A stretch of 17,952 bases of DNA from Acidobacteriota bacterium (GCA_003222555.1 QHWL01000277.1:1-17952); one strand, 5' to 3'. Shown: positions 1 to 7,174, numbered from the stretch's first letter. Numbers and translations are program-made. Notes: a model not told the origin generated them from the sequence alone.

Positions 1-35
1 AGGACCATCAGGCGCGAGGACCGCGCGCGCGCCTA

Positions 36-956
36 CTATTTCAGTTCGTCGAAAATCACCTGCGCGTTGCTCTTCAGCCGCGCAGGTTGTACCGCTGCAT
101 ATCCCGCGTATTTTGCCGGCATCTTCCAGCTGCTCGCCACATCGTCCACCGACTTCCCGGCCTTCTTTGCCTCCCGCATCGCCGTCAGGAACTCGCGATT
201 GAAGTCGGCGTACTCTTTCAGGTCGTTCATGGTCATTTGTGTGCTGTGGCCGGTGATGACGGTGTCGATATTCTTGACCGTGTTGGCCGCCTTGGCGAGC
301 GAATCCGGGATGGCCACGCCGCTGCCGCCGTTGTTGGCGTCGAGGAGCGGAAGGTTCTTGCCTGAAAAGATGTCGCCGGCGTGCATGACCCGCAGCGCCG
401 GAAAGACGACCCAGGCGTCGCCGTTGGTGTGCCCGCGTCCGAAGTAATAGAGGTCGATCTCGTCGCTCCCGGCGCCGAGCGACATCTTGTCTTTGAACGT
501 CCGCTTCGGCAGCCCTTTGCCGTCGTTCGCCTTGAAGATGTTGGGGGGCGGCGGCTGCTGCTGTGCAATCCCGGTGGCCGGAGCCATCTTCTCCATGTTC
601 GCTTTCGTGTTCTCGTGCGTGATGATGTCGACGGTGGCCGGGAATTCCACGTTGCCGCTCACGTGATCGCCGTGCGTGTGGGTGTTGATGATCATCGTGA
701 TCGGCTTGCTCGTCAGCCCCTTGATCTTGTCGAGAATCGGCTGGCCCCATCCCGGATTCTTCGTGTCGACGACCACGACGCCGTCGGCGCGGACGAACAC
801 GGCGGTGTTGCCTCCCCCGCCTTTGAGCAGGAACAGGTTGTCCTTGAGCTTCTCGACCTCGACAACCTTCGGCGCCGGCGGCTGCTGATAGGCCGCGACG
901 GCGAGCGTGAGTGAGCCGACCGCCAGCAGCACGACCAGAACCATGACTCTTCTCAT
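36..956 (-). CDS. Secreted metallo-beta-lactamase-fold hydrolase
   Basis: The 306-residue product starts with a hydrophobic signal peptide (about residues 1-22, ending AVAAYQ), so it should be exported. The metal-binding motif THTHGDH is at residues 92-98 (H93, H95, D97, H98). The remaining expected ligands are visible at H176 (GRGHTNGD), D194 (HAGD) and H237 (TGHS), so the di-metal site looks complete. The C-terminal helical tail resembles Acidobacteriota relatives of the SoxH/quinoprotein-relay group. The substrate cannot be told from sequence; beta-lactamase activity is possible but not implied. The start is supported by AGGAGG six bases upstream of the ATG at 956 and by a TATAAT box about 55 bases further up. 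It is divergent from the ornithine cyclodeaminase-like gene. A related C-terminal fragment lies at 5518-5796. Fold is certain; substrate unknown. Confidence 0.9.
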   Translation of the reverse strand: MRRVMVLVVLLAVGSLTLAVAAYQQPPAPKVVEVEKLKDNLFLLKGGGGNTAVFVRADGVVVVDTKNPGWGQPILDKIKGLTSKPITMIINTHTHGDHVSGNVEFPATVDIITHENTKANMEKMAPATGIAQQQPPPPNIFKANDGKGLPKRTFKDKMSLGAGSDEIDLYYFGRGHTNGDAWVVFPALRVMHAGDIFSGKNLPLLDANNGGSGVAIPDSLAKAANTVKNIDTVITGHSTQMTMNDLKEYADFNREFLTAMREAKKAGKSVDDVASSWKMPAKYAGYAAVQPARLKSNAQVIFDELK

Positions 957-1013
957 CGCATGCCTCCTGGTGAAAAACGCCCTGAACGAGCAAACGGTCT
1001 CAAGCGGCGCTCG

Positions 1014-1019
1014 ATTATA
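1014..1019 (-). promoter_or_regulatory. Probable -10 box of the metallo-hydrolase gene
   Basis: The minus strand reads TATAAT, a perfect -10 hexamer, in the divergent intergenic region. It would place a transcription start near 1007 and give a leader of about 50 bases before the ATG at 956. The -35 region (TTCCCT at 17-base spacing) is poor, so the promoter may be weak or activator-dependent. This is read from sequence only. Confidence 0.45.
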
Positions 1020-1111
1020 GGCCGGGAGGCGCGTCGAGGGAAGATCCGCGAGCCCACTGTCGCCAGCCCTCGCATGGGCGTAGGCTTGGCTCGTCCCCAG
1101 GAGGCCTTGCG

Positions 1112-2101
1112 ATGCCGTTCGTCACGCTCATCAACGCACGCGAAATTGACCGGCTCCTCCCGATGGGCGCCTGCATCGAGGTCATGGCGCGCGCGCTCGT
1201 CGATCTCGAGCGCGGGGAATTGAGCCAACCGTTACGCTCGGTGTTCGTGCTGCCGGGCGCGGAGGGTGCGATGGCCTGGATGCCGGCTCATCGTGCCGGC
1301 CCACAGGCTGTCTTCGGCATGAAGGTCCTCTGCGTGATGCCCGGGAACCCGACGAAAGGCCTCGACAGTCACCAGGGACAGGTGCTGCTGGCCGACGGCG
1401 AGACGGGCCAACTGCGCGCGGTGCTCGACGCCTCGGCAGTCACCGCGATTCGCACCGCGGCAGTGTCGGCGCTTGCGACGCGCCTGCTCGCCCGCGCGAA
1501 CGCCTGTGTCCTCGCGATCGTCGGCACGGGCGTGCAAGCGCGCAGACATCTGGAGTCGATCCCGCTCGTGCGGCCGATCGCGCGCGTTCGGGTGGCCGGA
1601 CGGACGCGCGAGCACGCCAACAAGTTCGCGGGGGAGGCGGCGGCGCGCTTCGCCTTCCCGATCGAGGCTGCGGAAAACGCGCAGGCGGCGGTTCGTGACG
1701 CCGACATAGTCGTTACCGCGACGAGCTCGGCGACGCCGGTGCTCGCACGAGAGTGGCTGGCCCCAGGGGTGCACGTCAATGCGACAGGCGCCAGCCGGCC
1801 GACGCACCACGAGCTCGATCTGGAAACCATCACGGATGCCTGCCTGTTTACCGACCGGCGCGAATCGCTCGAGCACGAGGCGGGAGAGTATCGCCTGGCC
1901 GTGGAGAAGGGCCTCATCACAGATTCGCACGTCGCTGGAGAGCTCGGAGAACTCTTGACCGGCAAGCGGCAGGGTCGAACGTCGGACGATCAGCTCACGC
2001 TCTTTCGCTCGCTCGGGCTCGCCGTCGAGGACCTGGCGGCCGCCGAGTACGTGTTGGCGAAGGCGACCGAAAGCGGATCGGGCATCACCTTCGACTTCTA
2101 G
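1112..2101 (+). CDS. Ornithine cyclodeaminase / mu-crystallin family NAD(P)-dependent enzyme
   Basis: This 329-residue protein has the usual length of the family. Visible landmarks are GMKV with the candidate catalytic K71, RTAAVSA with R114, and the dinucleotide-binding loop VGTGVQAR at 138-143. A C-terminal stretch DQLTLFRSLGLAVEDLAAAEYV is typical of the family. Members catalyse ornithine to proline deamination, reduction of cyclic imino acids (1-pyrroline-2-carboxylate), or alanine/amino-acid dehydrogenation. The segment where ornithine cyclodeaminase has its substrate aspartate reads NATGASRPTHHELD here, so the substrate is uncertain. The start is well set by AGGAGG seven bases before the ATG. 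It is a cytoplasmic single gene, convergent with the HD-GYP gene, and followed eight bases after its stop by a G-rich repeat. Confidence 0.88.
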   Translation: MPFVTLINAREIDRLLPMGACIEVMARALVDLERGELSQPLRSVFVLPGAEGAMAWMPAHRAGPQAVFGMKVLCVMPGNPTKGLDSHQGQVLLADGETGQLRAVLDASAVTAIRTAAVSALATRLLARANACVLAIVGTGVQARRHLESIPLVRPIARVRVAGRTREHANKFAGEAAARFAFPIEAAENAQAAVRDADIVVTATSSATPVLAREWLAPGVHVNATGASRPTHHELDLETITDACLFTDRRESLEHEAGEYRLAVEKGLITDSHVAGELGELLTGKRQGRTSDDQLTLFRSLGLAVEDLAAAEYVLAKATESGSGITFDF

Positions 2102-2108
2102 ACAGGTA

Positions 2109-2197
2109 GGGCTGGTGGGGCTGGTGGGCAGGTGGGGCCGGGCGCAGCCTGGGCTCTTACACACCTGGCCCACCCGCCCCACCCGCCTCACCCGCCC
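2109..2197. terminator. Symmetric G-quadruplex-capable inverted repeat between convergent genes
   Basis: On the plus strand 2109-2137 holds four G runs (3-4 G each) separated by 5-base loops. The mirror part at 2167-2197 is C-rich and, on the minus strand, gives at least four runs of three or more G with mostly one-base loops. The two arms also pair with each other imperfectly over about 30 bases. Each convergent gene (stops at 2101 plus and 2205 minus) therefore ends just before a G4-capable stretch and a large GC hairpin in its own transcript. There is no U tract, so it is not a classical intrinsic terminator; a bidirectional termination or mRNA-end role is inferred. Confidence 0.5.
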
Positions 2198-2204
2198 TCG
2201 TCAA

Positions 2205-3176
2205 TCAGACGGCGACGCCGGTGCGCTCGAGGTGGAGGGCTTGATGGAGCTCGATGAACGTTGCAACCAGGGTCTCCGGGCACCACCCATCGCGCGCTTC
2301 TTCCCGCATCATCCGGTACGCGGTCGCCGTCGACAGCGCCTTGCGGTACGGGCGATCGGTGGTGAGCGCGTCAAAAACATCGACAACGCTGACGATGTGC
2401 GCGAGGAGAGGAATCCGATCGCCGGCCAGGCCGTCCGGATAGCCGCGGCCATCGGTCCGCTCGTGGTGATGGCGGACGATGGGACGAACGGCCTCGAACG
2501 AACGGACCGTGCCGCACAAGTCGTCGCCGATGGCGGGATGCCGCTTCATCAGCTCGTACTCTTTCCGCGTCAAGCGGCCCTTTTTGAGCAGCACCCGATC
2601 GGGAATGGCGATCTTGCCGATGTCGTGGACAAAGCCGCCGCGATAGAGCGCGTCGAGATCCGTCCGTTCGAGATTCAGGTGCTTGCCCAGCGCGATCGCG
2701 TACTCGGCCAGGCGCTCGCAGTGACCCTCGGTGCACGGATCGCGCGCCTCGATGATGCGCCCCAGCGTGAGGAAGAGCGACTCGGCCGACTCCAGATCGT
2801 CGGTGAGACGCTTCAGCCGCATCAGCGAACGGACGCGCGTGTACAGCTCCTCGGGATCGACCGGCTTGTTGAGAAAGTCGTCGGCGCCGGCGTCGAGGCC
2901 CGCCAGGCGCGCCTCGCGTTCCTGCTCACCGCTGATCAGCACGACGGGCGTCAGGCACGTCTCCGCATTCTGCTTGAGCTCGGCGCACACATCGAGGCCC
3001 GAGATCCCCGGCATCACGACGTCGAGCAGCACGAGATCGGGACGCTCCGCCTTGACGATTTCGAGCGCGTCGCGCCCGTTGGTCGCCGTGAAGACGGTGT
3101 AGTCGGCATGTTCGAGCAGCTGGCGCATGTTGGGCTCGTAGTCATCGACTACCAGGACTTTCCCGGTCTTTGACAT
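2205..3176 (-). CDS. Response regulator with HD-GYP domain (putative cyclic-di-GMP phosphodiesterase)
   Basis: This 323-residue two-domain regulator has a receiver at about residues 5-120, with acidic pair D11/D12, phospho-acceptor D52 (LLDVVMPG), S82 and K104 (NKPVD). It is joined by a short helix to an HD-GYP domain (about 130-310) with HDIGK at 184-188, HHHERTDGRGYP at 236-247 and DVFDALTTDRPYR at 266-278. HD-GYP enzymes with these residues hydrolyse cyclic di-GMP; phosphorylation of D52 would control activity. The partner histidine kinase is not in the window. The ATG at 3176 has GAGGAG at good spacing. A longer frame reaching 3338 is not favoured because the receiver begins only after this ATG. 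The receiver's first helix is about three residues shorter than usual. It lies downstream of, and codirectional with, the flavin reductase, 158 bases away. Confidence 0.9.
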   Translation of the reverse strand: MSKTGKVLVVDDYEPNMRQLLEHADYTVFTATNGRDALEIVKAERPDLVLLDVVMPGISGLDVCAELKQNAETCLTPVVLISGEQEREARLAGLDAGADDFLNKPVDPEELYTRVRSLMRLKRLTDDLESAESLFLTLGRIIEARDPCTEGHCERLAEYAIALGKHLNLERTDLDALYRGGFVHDIGKIAIPDRVLLKKGRLTRKEYELMKRHPAIGDDLCGTVRSFEAVRPIVRHHHERTDGRGYPDGLAGDRIPLLAHIVSVVDVFDALTTDRPYRKALSTATAYRMMREEARDGWCPETLVATFIELHQALHLERTGVAV

Positions 3177-3237
3177 GACCGCATCTCCTCGTGGTGCCAG
3201 ACGAAGGGGCGAGCGGCATGGTGCAAGGCCCGGACCA

Positions 3238-3293
3238 CGCAGTTTCACGGACAGATCCGCATTTTGAGGGCCATGAATGGTGAAAACTGTGCG
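3238..3293. repeat. Imperfect inverted repeat in the leader of the HD-GYP gene
   Basis: CGCAGTTTCAC at 3238-3248 matches, with small gaps, the complement of 3280-3293 (GTGAAAACTGTGCG). The arms flank about 31 bases and lie 60-120 bases upstream of the HD-GYP start. It could be a leader hairpin or an end-of-transcript hairpin after the flavin reductase. No U tract follows, so it is recorded only as structure. Confidence 0.3.
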
Positions 3294-3334
3294 CCCAAAA
3301 TCGAAAAGCGTAACGGGCCGGCGGTGCGCGCAAT

Positions 3335-3877
3335 TCACCAGTGCTCAGACAAAATGGGACCGGACCCGGCCTGCAGATCGGGAGCAAGGCCACCGGAGCT
3401 GGCCGCAAGGCTCCCGTAGCGCCCGCTGAAAAACACCAACGGATGGCGCGGTTCGATCCCGTGATGCAGCGCAAGCACCCGTCCCAGCACGATCCAGTGA
3501 TCGCCGCCTTCGACAATCGCGTGCATCGCGCACCCCAGGGCCGCCGCGCAACCCTCCAGCCGGGGCCCGCCGTCCCACGGCACAAAATGAAACGGCGGCC
3601 GCGTCGGCTGGTTCAGCACGCCGGCGAAGTAGGTGGACAGCGCCTGCTGATCCTGACGAAGGATATTGACCGAAAACCCCTCGGCCGCGTGGACGAGTTG
3701 ACCGGTCTTCGACATCTTGCTCGCGCAGAACAGCACCAGGGGAGGATCCAGCGACACAGACGTGAAGGCATTCGCGGTCATCGCCCGGATCTCGCCGTCG
3801 ACTTCAGTCGCGATGACCGTGACGCCCGTCACAAACTGGCTCACGGTCTGGCGGAAGGCGCGGATGTCGATCGGCAT
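3335..3877 (-). CDS. Flavin reductase-like, FMN-binding split-barrel protein
   Basis: The 180-residue protein has the normal length of the HpaC-type flavin reductase family. Family signatures are FRQTVSQFVTGVTVIAT (8-24), MTANAFTSVSLDPPLVLF (33-50), FSVNIL, GPRLEGCAAALGC and GDHWIVLGRV, ending PLVFFSGRYGSL. Such proteins use NAD(P)H to reduce FMN or FAD, usually handing reduced flavin to a partner monooxygenase. The start at 3877 has a GAGAGG ribosome site. The maleylacetate reductase stop is 88 bases upstream on the same strand, so the pair may be co-transcribed. That context suggests the reductase half of a two-component aromatic hydroxylase, but no oxygenase half is present in the window. 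Confidence 0.85.
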   Translation of the reverse strand: MPIDIRAFRQTVSQFVTGVTVIATEVDGEIRAMTANAFTSVSLDPPLVLFCASKMSKTGQLVHAAEGFSVNILRQDQQALSTYFAGVLNQPTRPPFHFVPWDGGPRLEGCAAALGCAMHAIVEGGDHWIVLGRVLALHHGIEPRHPLVFFSGRYGSLAASSGGLAPDLQAGSGPILSEHW

Positions 3878-3965
3878 GTGACCCTCTCTCTGGACGCCAA
3901 TCCGCGGAATTTAGAAATTCACCGCTATGCCAGCGTGCAGCGCGTTAGTGCGACCAATCTCGCGT

Positions 3966-5024
3966 CTAGACTGGACGCATTCCGTGATAGGCGTTCTCGA
4001 GCAACTGTCGCACGCCGGCATACTCGATCGGCCGCGGATTGGGATACGAACCTTCTGTGGCGAGCTTCGCCGCTCGATCGAGCCCATCCCGGGGCATACC
4101 GATGTCGCTGAGGGCAGTCGGCGCGCCGAGTCTCACAGCGAGATCGTACGCTCCCTGCGCGGCATCCCCAACGCCGAGCGCCTGCGCTGCGATGCGCATC
4201 GCGTCGCCGGCAGCCTCCCGATTGAACGCGACAGCGTGCGGCAGGATGACTGAATGGACCTGCGCATGCGGGAGATTGAACGTGCCACCAAGGGTGTGGC
4301 AAAGCTTGTGATGGATGCTCATCCTGGTCGTCCCGAGTACCGCGCCCGCCAGCCACGCCCCGTAAAGGGCTTCGGCACGGCAATCGACATTGGCCGGTTC
4401 ACGCACCACAGCGGGCAGGGATCTGGCCAGCACCCGGATGCCTTCGGCCGCCATCAGGGTCACGATCGGATTCGCATCCTCGGCGTAAAGCGCCTCCACG
4501 CAGTGGGCAAGCGCGTTCATCCCAGATGGCCCCGCCATCCTCGGTGGCAGCGAGACGGTCAAACCCGGATCGTAGATGACCGTTCTGGGTAGCACTTTGC
4601 TGTCCCGACCGGTCCTTTTCAGGCCCTTTTCGGTGACACCGTAGATGGGGGTCATCTCGGAACCCGAATAAGTCGTCGGTACAGCCACGATTGGCAATCC
4701 ACGCTCGAGCGCGATCGCCTTGGCCAGGCCAATAGTCGAGCCGCCGCCTACGGCCACACAACAATCCGCTTCGAGACGCTTCGCCTCGTCGCGAGCGGCC
4801 CGGGCTACCTCGATCGGCACATGCATGACCGCTTTGGCGTATACGCCCGCCGTCAGAGCGCCAAGCCGTCCCGCCGCATCCGTCGCCAGGCGGTTCTGTC
4901 CAGGTGTCGTCAACACGAGGACGCGTTTGGCGGGTAGTCTCTGCACCTCCTCGGCCAGACGGTCGATAACACCGACGCCGAAAATGACTCGGATCGCCGA
5001 CTGGTCGTAGACGAAAGGGCGCAT
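3966..5024 (-). CDS. Maleylacetate reductase (iron-type alcohol dehydrogenase superfamily)
   Basis: The 352-residue product matches the maleylacetate reductase subgroup in length and motifs: N-terminal FVYDQSAIRVIFGVG, nucleotide loop GGGSTIGLAKAIAL, TTYSGSEMTPIYGVTE, TGRDSKVLPRTVIYDP, NALAHCVEALYA and the histidine-rich HHKLCHTLGG. The enzyme reduces maleylacetate to 3-oxoadipate with NAD(P)H in the (chloro)catechol, resorcinol and hydroxyquinol pathways, in the cytoplasm. I place the start at 5024 because AAGAGG precedes that ATG and the family begins at this residue; an ATG at 5051 would add nine residues but has no ribosome site. A perfect 7+2+7 palindrome lies 29 bases upstream and may be its operator. 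A flavin reductase gene follows on the same strand. Confidence 0.9.
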   Translation of the reverse strand: MRPFVYDQSAIRVIFGVGVIDRLAEEVQRLPAKRVLVLTTPGQNRLATDAAGRLGALTAGVYAKAVMHVPIEVARAARDEAKRLEADCCVAVGGGSTIGLAKAIALERGLPIVAVPTTYSGSEMTPIYGVTEKGLKRTGRDSKVLPRTVIYDPGLTVSLPPRMAGPSGMNALAHCVEALYAEDANPIVTLMAAEGIRVLARSLPAVVREPANVDCRAEALYGAWLAGAVLGTTRMSIHHKLCHTLGGTFNLPHAQVHSVILPHAVAFNREAAGDAMRIAAQALGVGDAAQGAYDLAVRLGAPTALSDIGMPRDGLDRAAKLATEGSYPNPRPIEYAGVRQLLENAYHGMRPV

Positions 5025-5052
5025 CGGCCTCTTACACGACCTTCCGGCCATG

Positions 5053-5068
5053 TGTTCAAAATTGAACA
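5053..5068. promoter_or_regulatory. Operator-like palindrome upstream of maleylacetate reductase
   Basis: TGTTCAAAATTGAACA is a perfect inverted repeat with 7-base arms and a 2-base centre, lying between the minus-strand maleylacetate reductase and the plus-strand gene at 5129. Its AT content stands out against the GC-rich background. A dimeric regulator (IclR, GntR or TetR type) is a plausible ligand, but none is encoded in the window. A possible minus-strand -10 (CATAAT, 5088-5093) lies just upstream, so binding here could block transcription. Confidence 0.5.
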
Positions 5069-5128
5069 GACGAGCGGACCAGACGGCAATTATGCTACCG
5101 CTCGGGTCACGTTCGCTTCACTATCTGG

Positions 5129-5494
5129 ATGACTTCTGTTGCCACACAAGGAGCGAGAACAGATCCCGTCCCCCGCGACATCTACTTAATGTACCTGGAC
5201 GCAACGATCGGACAGTCAGAACAGTGCGCGGCCAACCTCGAGCGCCTGGCCACGGCCGAACCCATCGGTCCCCGCTTGAAGCGCTCGCCCAGGGTCCCTG
5301 CGGTGCTGGCCGCCAGTAGCGACCTCATCGAACATGCGCGCATCCTCGTGAAGAATGCGCGGGAAGCCTGCGATCTCCTTCGTCAGTTGCGGGCCGAATG
5401 CGAGAGACTTCGCCAGACTGGCGCATCCGAAAAGCCAGTTGAGGGGACTTCCGGGGCCGACAAGGCGCAGACCATCCGGCTCGTCTCCAAGTAG
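5129..5494 (+). CDS. Hypothetical helical protein
   Basis: This 121-residue frame belongs to no family I recognise. The middle (about residues 17-105) is mostly predicted helical, rich in Leu, Ala, Arg and Glu, and includes a stretch ARILVKNAREACDLLRQLRAECERLRQ that could form a short coiled coil. Two cysteines (C35 and C84) precede a third in RAECERL. No signal peptide or membrane segment is seen. Third-position GC is high through the core, which supports real coding, but no ribosome site precedes the ATG and a later start at about 5189 is possible. It diverges from maleylacetate reductase and converges with the metallo-hydrolase fragment. Confidence 0.5.
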   Translation: MTSVATQGARTDPVPRDIYLMYLDATIGQSEQCAANLERLATAEPIGPRLKRSPRVPAVLAASSDLIEHARILVKNAREACDLLRQLRAECERLRQTGASEKPVEGTSGADKAQTIRLVSK

Positions 5495-5517
5495 GCGCGA
5501 CGCGCTGTCAGAGACGG

Positions 5518-5796
5518 TCATCCGCGCTTTTTCGTGAGTTCCTGGTACACGACGTCGGTGAAGCTCGCGAAGGCGGGACCCCGGCCTCCGACTGCGCCTG
5601 GACGCGGCACATCTCCGGTGGCCGCCCTGATCTCATCCAACGACTTGCCCTCTTTCACCATGGAAGCGATCTTCGCCCGCTTCTCTTCCGTCGCCTTCAG
5701 CACAGCTTGAATGTCCGCCTTGGTCTGGAGATCCCCATGGCACGGAACATACTGGTGAGTTGACATCGCCTGAATCGGCTGCCATAAGTACCTCAA
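5518..5796 (-). pseudogene. C-terminal remnant of a metallo-beta-lactamase-fold hydrolase
   Basis: The frame encodes only the tail of an MBL-fold hydrolase. YVPCHGDLQTKADIQ corresponds to the last metal motif, normally VPGHG; here the first Gly is Cys. It is followed by the helical tail KRAKIASMVKEGKSLDEIRAATG and the family-typical ending FTDVVYQELTKK. The first 200 or so residues, including HxHxDH, are absent: upstream of about 5796 the same frame stays open but reads as unrelated sequence, and only a TTG is available as start. I infer a deletion remnant rather than a functional small gene. The gene at 36-956 is complete and has a different tail, so this is not an obvious recent copy of it. 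Confidence 0.6.
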
Positions 5797-5889
5797 CTGG
5801 AGGCGACGACTCTGTTGAAGAAATTTATGGCGGCCGCGACACGCGCGACTGTACTTTCGGGTCAGGGGTGGTTTTGAAACGGCGAAGAG

Positions 5890-6152
5890 ATGCCCACTCA
5901 GACCGATCGAACTCGTGGGGTGAACGGGCGCCGACCGAACCGGCGTGGGGTGGCCCGCCGCGCTGTGCTCGCGGCTCTGGCCTTGACTGCGGCGGTCGCG
6001 GCAGCGTCTGCGGCGCGGGCCACGGGCGCAGCGACAAACGCGCGCCGGTGGCGCTCTGCGCGCGGTGAGAACCTTCCGAGCGGTCCGGGCATGTCGCCGC
6101 CGCAGCGCCTCAAGTCTGGGCTCGCATCCCGCTCACGGCGCGCGGGGCAGTT
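5890..6152 (+). pseudogene. Tat-type signal-peptide segment, out of frame with the alpha/beta hydrolase
   Basis: An ATG at 5890 preceded by GAAGAG opens a frame whose first 45 residues look like a twin-arginine signal peptide: NRRGVARRAVLAALALTAAVAAASAARA, with RR-A-V-L before the hydrophobic core. After about residue 50 the frame becomes arginine-rich noise. The hydrolase core (GAVLLVHG) appears in the next frame, where a TGA at 6066-6068 blocks any upstream extension. The frame switch (net -1 or +2) must therefore lie between about 6069 and 6110. I read this as the broken 5' part of the gene that continues at 6153; a sequencing or assembly error would explain it equally well. Confidence 0.5.
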
Positions 6153-6914
6153 TTGCTGGTTCACGGACGCACCTGGAGCGGCCGGCCAGATTTCGACCTC
6201 GATGTGCCGGGGCTGCACCGATCCGTGCTCGAGGCGCTCGAGACGCGCGGCTTTGCCGCCTATGCGGTCGACATGCGCGGCTACGGCGAGACGCCCCGCG
6301 ACGCGACGGGGTGGCTCACTCCGCGGCGCGCCGCCGCAGATGTGCTCGCGGTTCTGACGTGGATGGCCACTCGCCACCCGGCGTTGCCGCGTCCCGCACT
6401 TCTAGGATGGTCGACGGGCGCCGCGGTTGCCCACCTTACGGCCGCGACGTCGCCGACGCGCCTGTCGGCGCTCATTCTCGCCGGCTACGCTCCCGATCCG
6501 AAGGGCGTGATCGCTCCGGTCGCGGGGCCCGCCGTGCCCCTCAAGCAGCGGAACACGCGCGCGGGCGCTGCGAGTGACTTCATTTCGCCGAGGGTGACGC
6601 CGCCGGTGGTCGTCAGAGCGTTTGTCGACACCGCCATCAAGACCGATCCGACTCTTGCGGACTGGCGCAACGAAGAGCAGTTCATCTGTGATTCGTCACG
6701 AGTGTCGGCGCCGACGCTGGTGATGTACGGCGAACGCGATCCGAATATCGAGGTCAGGGACGCAGGCAATTTTTTCGCCGGTCTCGCGACTCTGGACAAG
6801 CAGCTCGTCGTCTTTCCCGGCGCCGATCACTGTGCGCACCTCGAAAACACCCACGACGCGTGGGTCTCGGCCGTCGTCACCTTCCTGAACCGCTACGCCG
6901 TATCCGGCCGTTAG
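6153..6914 (+). CDS. Alpha/beta hydrolase, probably frameshifted at the 5' end
   Basis: The 253-residue frame from a TTG contains a complete catalytic core: oxyanion region LVHGRTWSG (2-10), nucleophile elbow GWSTGA with S87, acid D196 in YGERDPN, and H226 in GADHCAH. Members hydrolyse ester, lactone or epoxide bonds; the substrate is not predictable here. The same frame extends upstream through VWARIPLTARGAV to a TGA at 6066 without any ATG or GTG, and a TTG start would cut the first beta strand. The likely native start is the ATG at 5890, which supplies a Tat-type signal in another frame, so the intact protein would be an exported hydrolase of about 340 residues. If the frameshift is real the gene may be inactive. 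A zinc-ribbon gene follows 28 bases downstream. Confidence 0.75.
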   Translation: MLVHGRTWSGRPDFDLDVPGLHRSVLEALETRGFAAYAVDMRGYGETPRDATGWLTPRRAAADVLAVLTWMATRHPALPRPALLGWSTGAAVAHLTAATSPTRLSALILAGYAPDPKGVIAPVAGPAVPLKQRNTRAGAASDFISPRVTPPVVVRAFVDTAIKTDPTLADWRNEEQFICDSSRVSAPTLVMYGERDPNIEVRDAGNFFAGLATLDKQLVVFPGADHCAHLENTHDAWVSAVVTFLNRYAVSGR

Positions 6915-6942
6915 CCTCTTTCATCACGAAGGATAATTGCTC

Positions 6943-7137
6943 ATGCAGTGGCGCGACGCTGAGAAGGATGACGACGAGTCCAAGGGCTCCGATGCCGAGA
7001 AATTCGAGTGCCTGATGTGCGGTCAAAAGGTGCTGGTGAGCGCGTCGACGATGATGGGCGGCCGCCGATTGTGTTTGGATTGCGCCGCCAGTTGGTACGA
7101 GGACGAGGACCCCGATGAGCCGTCCCCTCCCCGCTGA
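6943..7137 (+). CDS. Small acidic zinc-ribbon protein
   Basis: This 64-residue protein has two CxxC knuckles, CLMC (C23, C26) and CLDC (C44, C47), 17 residues apart, as expected for one structural zinc site. Both ends are strongly acidic (EKDDDESKGSDAEK and EDEDPDEP). The start at 6943 is set by GAAGGA nine bases upstream; a TTG six bases earlier is less likely. No signal or membrane segment is present. I do not recognise a specific family. It follows the alpha/beta hydrolase by 28 bases and converges on the OsmC-like gene. Confidence 0.7.
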   Translation: MQWRDAEKDDDESKGSDAEKFECLMCGQKVLVSASTMMGGRRLCLDCAASWYEDEDPDEPSPPR

Positions 7138-7174
7138 TGGCAGTTCAACCCCGACGTGATGTCCGGCTTCAAAC

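Noticed and set aside
2115..3173. Long plus-strand open frame (352 codons) opposite the HD-GYP gene
   Set aside because: It is an antisense shadow of a gene with clear receiver and HD-GYP motifs; high GC keeps the opposite frame open, and its translation resembles no protein.
3177..3338. 54-residue N-terminal extension of the HD-GYP regulator, starting at a GTG that overlaps the flavin reductase stop
   Set aside because: The receiver begins right after the ATG at 3176, which has a strong ribosome site; the extension is arginine- and proline-rich and unlike a domain.
5216..5521. Minus-strand 101-codon frame opposite the hypothetical gene at 5129
   Set aside because: Translation is unremarkable and it overlaps the end of the metallo-hydrolase remnant; the plus-strand frame has better codon use.
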